A DNA stretch of 64,000 bases from Hofstenia miamia (taxonomy: Eukaryota; Xenacoelomorpha; Acoela). Each line of letters starts with the position of its first letter. The stretch's first letter is position 1. A model generated the notes under the pieces. That model saw only the letters and a list, made by a program, of their open reading frames with translations. It made no database searches and was not told the DNA's origin. Below, piece after piece: positions 56,518-64,000 of this stretch. The position numbers and the translations under genes were made by a program. The stretch lies in contig SCFE01000004.1 of NCBI GenBank assembly GCA_004352715.1, positions 785,146 to 849,145 on the forward strand, in the 5' to 3' direction.

Positions 56518-58474
56518 TAGCTAATTAAGAATGATGACTTTTTTGCCATGTACAATCTGGGTGGTTTTTCTTATCAAGTTTGCTGCTTCCAGCATTTCCC
56601 AATGGAGATTTTGATATTGCTCCAACTTTGTTAGCTTTTTACCACATTTTTCTCTGTTGTAAGCATCTTTTTGTGTCTTATGAGTGAAAGGGTATTGCAG
56701 CATATAGGTGTAATCCTTTTATTGCTATCATTAGTGGCATGATTGCATCCACTTTGCTAGTGTGTGCCAAGTCTGGATGTTTTTAGTTGTTGTGGTAGAA
56801 AAATTCATAGTTTGGCGCCTTGTTGTAGAATGTGCTTACTTGGTTTTGAACTTTTTCTCTAGTTATTTCTTCCAGTTTGTTTTTTCCAAGTCATATCATT
56901 GTTATTATTTCTACTCTCTGCATTACATCATAGTATCTGTATGTTGAGCTTCATAGTTTGTGCTATACAATATTTTTAATGCCTCAGAACAGTATTGCTC
57001 TTTTCCTTTGGGCGTTTTTTCAATCTCTTTACAAACCTTTTCTATTTTTTTGTGTATTGGCTCACCTTCCTTGTAGAGGTCATATGGCGTCACTGTGCCT
57101 TCTATATATATTATTTCTCTGTTGTCATTTTGTAGCAGTGTCTCTTTCATTTTGCATATCTTTTGTTGTTTATTTTTCTTTCTGCTTCTTGTTGTTTGTT
57201 GACATACATGTTTTCCTCATGCCACTCTGCTTGGAAGCTTTCTTGTTCTTTAGTCTCCATCTTGGCAGGAGCATTGGTATTAATATTGTGAGTGGTGGTG
57301 TACTTTGTCACAGTGTTGTCATTGTTTGGTTTTCAATCAATTCATATGATCCTTCCATTCCAACTGTTGTTGCCATGCCAAATGTTGCGGGATAATTATT
57401 CATGGCTTTGATTAGTTTTTCCCAAAAGTAGTTTGTGAGCCCATTCTTCATGAGGTTCTTAGTGATTTCTGGATTAATCACTAGTTTTGAAGTGATGCAT
57501 TCTATGTCTACTGCTATTCAATTTTGTGGTTGTAGCATTTGCTTTATTTTGTTTTATACATAGGATTCTTATGAGAGATTTAATGTCCTTCTCATATACT
57601 TCTCTGTATATCCTTTGTACTATGTTATCTCTCCTTTTACATTTGATCTCAACTAGTAGTCTTTCATCATCTGTATCTACCTATGAAATTTCACTTGGTG
57701 TCAGCTCTCCCCATTTTTCTATATTAATTTTATTGATTCATCTTTGAGTGTTTGGTGTTAAGGAGATTTTGGTAGACTGTAGTAGTCTGTCTTCAAGCAG
57801 CATTTCTTCATGGGATTAGCTTATAATTTCAATTATCTTGATTGGCCAGTTTTGCCCTTCTTTTCTCATTATTTCTGCTGATTGTATTTTCTTTATCATT
57901 TCTGCCATCTCTACTTGCTCTCCCTTCTTATTAGATTTATTGCTGTTAGCCACAGCTGTTTCCTTAGGGCTCTCAGTTTTATGTTAGATGTAGCTTCCCA
58001 CAAGTATTTTCAAGTTTCATCATCTAATTTTCTGGGGCATATGCAAGTTTTTTAGCAAGTTCTACTATGCTTGGTCTTCCCAAGGTGTGCTGTTGCAATA
58101 GTAGTCTTGTGAAATAATTTCCAAATTTCTGGTAAACCTTTTTGGTTGGTGAGAGTGACATTATGCTTAAATTCTGCAACCTCAAGTTTTTTACCTTGAT
58201 TGGCATTGGTACTATCAGAATCTCATATTTTTTCATTTTTGTGACATTCCATCTTTCCTTCTTTAGTATCTGTAATACTAATTTTTGTTTTCCATTAAAA
58301 CTATTGTGAGTATCCATATCAACATTCTGGCTCTAATATCTGGTGTGTTTGATTCCTCAAAGAGCATGTTCTTAAAATTTTTCTTACATCCTGTGTCTCA
58401 GGTATACTTCTTGTCTGGGGGGTCTTTTGAGTTCTGGGTTTACTTCTAGTAGTTTTTTTCTTTGAATTCACCAT
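56518..58474 (-). pseudogene. gag start fused to ORF3 C-terminal half
   Basis: ATG at 58474 (minus) encodes the first ~29 gag codons (MVNSKKKTTRSKPRTQKTPQ and on). At a GGAT (58391-58388) it switches to ORF3 at about its codon 560 (KKNFKNMLFEES), then continues through KVYQKFGNYFTRLLLQQ, TLGRPSIVELAKKL, NIVQRIYREVYE and NLLKNG..FWE to the terminal VVILN. GGAT also occurs at the ORF3 side in the reference copy, so a microhomology jump during reverse transcription is plausible. The gag and ORF3 frames do not match at the join. An extra ~90-codon linker sits before NIVQRIY compared with the reference element. Many stops. Confidence 0.78.
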
Positions 58475-58693
58475 TTTTTTCATTTTTGCTCAGGGTATCC
58501 AATTGGGTAATCCATTCTTGCATTTTTATGTGCTCTGGTGTAATGTTATTGTTCATTCCCTCTTTTTTCTCTTTTCTTCAGTCATAAAACTATTAAAACT
58601 ATTTTCCAAATACTTAGACTACTATTTCCAATTCGATTGATTCGAGAAGAAACAACTATCTTGACTCGAATTTTTCTTTGCGCATGTCGGGCG

Positions 58694-58709
58694 CCTGTCA
58701 TGGTCGCCA
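58694..58709 (-). promoter_or_regulatory. Primer binding site of the derivative
   Basis: On the minus strand TGGCGACCATGACAGG, one base different from 42133-42148, follows the LTR end directly. The next bases (cgcc) also resemble the reference leader. Confidence 0.85.
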
Positions 58710-61244
58710 TGTAGAATCTTGACAACCTTCCAACTAGTAAGTCTGAATGTAATTTAGGAGCTGCTTTTACTACTTCGCATTGATGCCTAGTAATGCTTGC
58801 CTAGTAAGGTAGGTGACAGATTCCAAATTCCATCTCTATTCTTTTGTTCTTACTTGTGGTTACTTAATGATTAGACTAATATCTAAGCAACAACTATAAT
58901 TGACACTCAGAGTAACAACAGTACTTTAGGTTCAAAACAAGAGATGGCTGGTACAAAGTACAGGGTTACACACCCCACCTGAGGCAAGGCACAAAGAGGA
59001 ATTGAAGAACTACAATGTAACTATTAATTCCAATGAACACTTTGACATTGAAAGAAACACCAATCGCCACACCAAGAACTCAGTGCATGGAATGTCATAT
59101 ATCATGTGATAATGCAATAGTGACAATGTGTGGATAACCTACTAATTTAATGCATTGATTGTTCTTGTTATTAATGATGTTGTAATATAAAGGAGACTCA
59201 CAACCAGAATGCATTAGCTTGTTATTATGCCTTACATGTAATAACCCTACAGATAAATATTTATATGCTAATAACCTATAGTACATGTGAACAATCAATG
59301 TGGTCAGCATAAAACTAGGAATTAGGTCCTTAGGTTGGCTATGAATTAAATACAATGTAATGACATTGATAAACTTCCAATACAAACAAACTGTGAATTC
59401 TCGTATAAGGGCTAATGTAAACTTAATAATATAATAAAACGAACAACAAATGATAGGAAAGCTACAACAAAGAAAAACCCCTATCCTTACACATAACCTA
59501 TGAGCACATTGGGTAGACCAACAGCTACCAGCCGCACAGCCATGGGAATGGCACTAGCAAATCATTATTGTTAATGTGCAGAATACACAGCTGTTGGAAT
59601 GGTGATAACAATTCATTGCTAAGTGCTAAGCTGTTACAAATTATCTCCCTTTAAACCAAGTCGTGGACCACTGCCTCAAATACCCTAGTGCTTGAACGTT
59701 TTTAGCTTTCCATTTAATTAATAAAATAACCTGAGAAAGAAAAGCAAAGCAAATCCAATGAATTAAGTCATCACCAAAATAATAAATCACACTACTTTTA
59801 TACTTCCAAAATAATAAACATTCAAATATTTGGCTAGTACCTGTTAATCTAAGTTGTCAACAAATTCTGATTCTGTAGAATCAGTGGCTGGTAGGAAAAC
59901 TTAACTAGAAACTTAACTGACTCCACAGAAGGTTTAGATAGCGTTTACAGAACAGCCACGATTCCGGAGCAGGGATTAACTTAGAACTTATAGCATATAG
60001 ATGTAACATTGGTAATTCATCCAATTAACAGAACTAATTTAGGTAACAACCAAGATGACCAATTCCTGTGGCTTCCAGCCAAAGCAGAACACGTCCAGAA
60101 GCAAAGTGCTTAACCTAGTGACTGGTGCTACCCTATTTGTCTCACTTGTTTAATTTCTATCTCATTTCAAAAAAAACAACCTAGTTCTCATTTTCATTGT
60201 TATCTCTCAGCTAACTATTAGATAATCTGTAATTGCCAGATATTCGTGCTAGCCCACGGCATGGTATCATCACAGTGTTAGATCTTATAAGTGCATGTAC
60301 GTGTTGAAATACAAACGAGAGATTTATTATTTCCATATGCGTAACCGTATACATAACTTAAAGAACCACAATTCGGACTGGGTAATCAAAAGATCCCCAG
60401 AAGCAACTTGTCGCCCCGTGCTAATGAAAGCACTCCCGAATTGTCGCCGATCTTAAGCAATAAATATCATTTAAAGTAATAGATAAATAAAAGATACAAC
60501 GGTAGACGGCAGCTTAAGAGTAGACAAAGTCTATTGAACAATCGCTACAGTGTTCCTCAGTTATATACAAAAAAGATTCATTTTTACCTGCCTTTGTTTA
60601 CACTAATCAATATTCAACGTGGTTTAACATGTTTGCAATAATTTTCCCTCGTAAATTAAATTTGAGCAAAACAAAAGCACCAACGAGGGGACACAGAACT
60701 AATAGCAGCAAAACTAATCTCGAATGTGAAACGTCATGATGACGTAAAAATACAATGGAAATAGATCGAAAATAAAAAGATATAAATTGCACAAAGTTCC
60801 CTGAGCGACTCTACAATTCTCTAATTTTCCTTTGTCTGCTGATTACACCCAATAAAGAAAATGAAGTAAATCCAATAAATTTCAGCTATCAACAAAATAT
60901 CATATTGCACTGTTTTTATAATAGAAATTGCTTAAACAATCAAATATTTGGCTAGTACCTGTTAATACTGAGTTGTTGACAATTGACTAAATTTTGATTC
61001 TTTTTTGTCTGCTAAATTGTGCACGTCAGCATTAATTAGCTTTTTGCAACTTTGCCTTTTTACCAATTGTCAAATATACATTTGTACTGCCAATTAATTA
61101 ATAGAAAAATTACTGCTTATAAATTTACAAATAATTAACTAATCATAATAATGTGTTGTACAATTAATATTTATTTCAAAATGCAGTCTTAGTTCTTCCT
61201 TTATTGTTCTCAAATTGACCATACATGATTTGAATTATGTTACA
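58710..61244 (-). repeat. 5' LTR of the derivative, with nested insertion
   Basis: At 2,535 bp it is about 1.1-1.3 kb longer than the other LTRs. A block of about 150 bp is present twice. The exact 26-mer starting caaatatttggctagtacct occurs at 59823-59848 and 60941-60966, preceded by related 'aaatccaat' stretches. The coding-like LTR peptide (LIVHMYYR.., LMHSGCESPL) matches translated LTR sequence near 41570-41680, which helps confirm homology. Confidence 0.7.
59870..60830. other. Insertion inside the derivative's LTR
   Basis: About 960 bp with higher CpG content than its surroundings, bounded by the duplicated LTR block. No coding frame or clear element ends were recognised. It could be another LTR or element that entered with a duplication. 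Confidence 0.4.
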
Positions 61245-61339
61245 CAATGATAACCAATTCGATTAGATTTGACATACATTTGGACTACTGGGAACAAGTA
61301 TACAGGATCATGGTGGGCCCATACATAGGGATAGACCTC

Positions 61340-62640
61340 CACAGCCAAAAAAAACAATTGAACTGATGATGGATGAAGAGAAAACAAATACACTGTTCAT
61401 AAAATGCAGCATGAAGAACATTTAAACAAAATAGAAAACTTATGGAGAATGATTAAAATAAAGCAGAAGATGACAGAAGAATGGCTATCATGATAGAAGC
61501 ACCATTAAGAAAATAACATAGAACAATCAAACCATGTTATCTGAGATAAACTAGGTGTACAAATTGAATGCAAAAAAAGTCTTCAAAAGTTTAGTTTTCA
61601 AAGAAAAGAATACACTAGAGATCTGGTTTAGAAGAACAGTAAGGATACTGGTGATTTTCACAATGGAAGACAATGAACTAAAATTGCAGATCCCAAGAAA
61701 AACAAGATACATAATAACAAATGCAAAAAACTGGCTTCAAAAAGGACACATCAAGAGAATCAATTCTGATAAATTACAAAAGCCATTTGAATTGATAGAA
61801 AGACTCATAAGCAGAATAATCATCAACAAGAGCCCAATGGGAAAATGTCTTGAGTGGAAATAGCCAATAGAACAGGAATCTGCCCAAATGAAATATAAAT
61901 TTTTGATGAACCATCAAAAAAGAATATAATGGGGTGCAACATTGGAAACAAAATTAGAAACTCATGTTGACCAAAGAGTCTTTGAAAACAGAATTGGAAG
62001 AATTACTGAAGCCATACAATCAATTGGCAGTGGATGTTGAGTGCATCACTTTGAGACTAGAAATAAAAGACAGTGTAACCATTACATTGAAAAGGTGAGG
62101 CATATCAGAGAAGTTTTTGGAAAAGTTACAAGGGTGCAAGATGAATTACTAAGTAATGAAATTCATGGCAATTGCGTCAACAATGAGCACAACATTCAGA
62201 GAAATAGAACAACAAGTTGAAATGAAAAAATCAAGTGCACAATATTGATTACTATGATAATGCCAAGATGGAGAGTACCAAAAAAGAAAAAATCATGAAA
62301 GCCTGTATGCATGAATACAAATCAAAAATACAAAAGAAAAGGAGAAAAAATTGAATTGAAAGATATAATGGTCAAAAATAACATTAGAGAGGATATACAA
62401 CAAAGGAGTGACAACTCCATGCAATTTATATACCAAAGGACACCCAATAAATGAACAACTAGAACAGTTACAGGATGAAATCAAAAAACAAACAACAAAG
62501 GCAGTGATATTAATTTGGAAGTAAACAACATAGTTTGGCTCAATATATGGAATGAGCACTATAGGTACTAAAACATATTGAAGTTGATGGAAATTGTAAC
62601 AAAGATAAGAATGAATAAAATGGATTGGTTATGGTTTGTT
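61340..62640 (+). pseudogene. ORF3 back-part relic, plus strand
   Basis: Frames with many stops read TNTLFIKCSMKN (ORF3: LYIKCSMWQT), KKVFKSLVFKEKN, ITNAKNWLQKG, MPRWRVPKKKK (ORF3: LPTWRLKKKK), a VTTPCNLYTKGHPI-like stretch and NNIVWLNIWNEHY (ORF3: NDIVWGELWSSEY). It ends shortly after the second-stop position of the reference copy. CpG is almost absent. Confidence 0.72.
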
Positions 62641-62689
62641 GTTGTAATTCAATAATCTCCATTGGTATTTGTTCCTTGCCATATTTTTC

Positions 62690-63640
62690 GTATTTAATGG
62701 TTTATTGTATTCTGTAGTAGGAACAATCTGGATAATATTGATTGTGATATTTGACAAGCACTTCTTTCTTAACAACTTGCAAATGTTTTCTGGATTTCTT
62801 GTAGTAGATTGTGGTAGAATTGTGATTAGGTTTTTTTAAATGATTAGTAGTATTTGGAGGTTTTTTTTCTGAGAGTACTTTGTAAGTCTGAACTTGTATT
62901 AGGACGTCAACTGCTAATCTGGGCATGATCTCTGTAGAAAGAGATCAACATGAAAAAGAGCTGTGGTTGAATTGGAATAATAGTGGTGACCTAGAATGAT
63001 AAAGTTTTTGGGCCTCAGAATAAAGAAATTATCCAGACTTAGCTCTGATCTGCACATTTTAATAGTTTTCCAGTGACTAAGAATTATTACAAGAATTATT
63101 TTGTGAAACTTAGGTAAATGATATGATAAGGAATATTTTTCAATCAACTTTGTATCTTACAATTCTTCCTCTTTAATAAAATAAATAGTGAGTATGTCTT
63201 CCAATGAAAAGTGAATTTGAGATAGTAATACAACATTTTCTTTGAAAGTAATCAGTTTTTGTATGGTAGTAAGATTAAAATCATTAACAAAACATATGAT
63301 CAGTACTGTGGAAGTAAGGGTGGTTAAGTTCCTCATTCATTAGATGTGGGTTATAAATTAGAGTATTATTAGCAGGGCATTTCTCAGTATCAAGTAAGAA
63401 CAGACAATGTGATGTGGAGTACTTAATTGTTTTCTGAAAACAGTTTTAATTTTGGCAGAGATAATAAATGATGTATTGTGCTTTTTGTGGAACAATAAAA
63501 TAGGGATAGAATGCTTCAGAACCAACAGTTTTAATAAAAGATTTGTGTTTGTCTAGGTATTCTTTAGAGCAGGAATGAGATTTCTCACTAGAAGATGATG
63601 AGGGGAAGAGCATGGGCACTGATGTTTCCAAGAATGCAGC
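62690..63640 (-). pseudogene. ORF3 front-part relic, minus strand
   Basis: Reading leftward from 63631: METSVPMLFPSSSSSEKSHS (ORF3: MDTSEQPSTSSIPS..), then EAFYPYFIVPQKAQY (ORF3: KIHPYFIANRKIRY), and near 62926-62860 LAVDVLIQVQTYKVLSEKK (ORF3: IAIDMYYQVRTMEILG). It stops where the plus-strand relic at 61340 begins in protein terms, so the two pieces are one copy broken by an inversion. Confidence 0.68.
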
Positions 63641-64000
63641 AAAACCAATGGTTGTAAAACAGAATGTTCAGGTAATGTTGATAGACAAGTACTTTTGGTA
63701 GAGTAATCAGTGTCTGTTGTGTACCCCTCTAGCTAGCTGAATTGTACTAGGGATAGGTGACTGAGCTTGAATGACTACTCAAATCAGCCTGCTCTCCAAT
63801 TAGTACCAAAAAGAGGATGAAGGGCTGAATGTGTCAATGTGATTGTCAATTGATCATGGTTGGGTCAATTCTCCTGTTATAGGATCATAGTTTCCACAGG
63901 AATCTGAATTGTCTGCCTGGACAACTGCTCTGGTAATTCACTGCCACTCAATGTTGTATGAATATTCCTTTTAATTGTTGTGATCACTAAACAAATGATT
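63641..64000. other. Unassigned right edge
   Basis: CpG-poor sequence that probably continues the minus-strand ORF3 relic toward its QLKG-repeat head. I could not recognise the repeats. Confidence 0.3.

Larger units (their letters stand above)
55272..61244 (-). mobile_element. Non-autonomous gypsy derivative: LTRs, PBS, gag start, ORF3 half, PPT
   Basis: In minus orientation: 5' LTR 61244-58710, primer site 58709-58694, gag start 58474-58388, ORF3 back half 58387-56518, polypurine tract 56513-56503, 3' LTR 56502-55272. Protease, RT, RNase H and integrase are absent. LTR starts read tgtaacataatt (61244) and tttggcataatc (56502); the ends read agattctaca. The 5' LTR is enlarged by an internal insertion/duplication (59690-60990). 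No matching target duplication was found. It must have moved, if at all, with enzymes from a full-length relative. Confidence 0.8.

Overview
This is a window of an AT-rich, repeat-dense invertebrate nuclear genome, assembled as a scaffold with five runs of N (20862-20945, 31094-31259, 39882, 41287-41492, 51391-51833). There are no operons or ribosome binding sites. The genes that can be read are split by introns with GT..AG borders and AT-rich acceptors (tttag, tatag). Transposons of at least six superfamilies are present: piggyBac, mariner-like, Tc1, hAT, several non-LTR families and Ty3/gypsy. The mariner-like transposases resemble families common in arthropods, but I cannot name the organism.

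Two host genes can be modelled. (1) On the minus strand, exons at 15030-14355, 14163-13900 and 3663-3331 join in phase into a helical-repeat protein that resembles the SPO22/ZIP4/TEX11 meiosis family. Its second intron, about 10.2 kb, is filled with a TTAA-flanked MITE, a deleted mariner, a piggyBac and a non-LTR element. (2) On the plus strand, eight exons from 27671 to 38143 join in phase into a 341-residue protein with membrane hairpins, an acidic tail and a C-terminal YDML motif after acidic residues. This is the architecture of RETREG/FAM134 ER-phagy receptors. Its introns hold a mariner pseudo-element, a small MITE and a hAT-type MITE.

Mobile elements elsewhere: a mariner-like element at 25581-26935 with a full-length transposase frame, perfect 24-bp inverted ends and a TA duplication; a piggyBac at 7067-9680 with one premature stop; non-LTR relics at 1.2, 10.8-13.5, 20.2-21.5, 22.8-23.5 and 40.8-41.3 kb; Tc1 and hAT scraps at 18.0 and 18.6 kb; and two hAT-type MITEs around the end of the RETREG-like gene.

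The right third (41-64 kb) is dominated by one Ty3/gypsy lineage. The reference copy (41268-52626) has an LTR, a tRNA-Arg-type primer site, gag, a probable -1 frameshift signal, pol, and then a third frame (47797-51201) of about 1,134 codons. That frame does not look like an envelope gene and starts with eight in-frame QLKG repeats. The 53-64 kb stretch is a graveyard of CpG-poor pieces of this third frame and of the LTR. It includes a minus-strand deletion derivative (55272-61244) that keeps both LTRs, the primer site, the first ~29 gag codons and the back half of ORF3, but no pol. The third frame, and its persistence without gag-pol, is the most novel signal in the window.

Two duplications look like assembly effects: 876 bp repeated head-to-tail across a single N at 39882, and 225 bp repeated at the window start.
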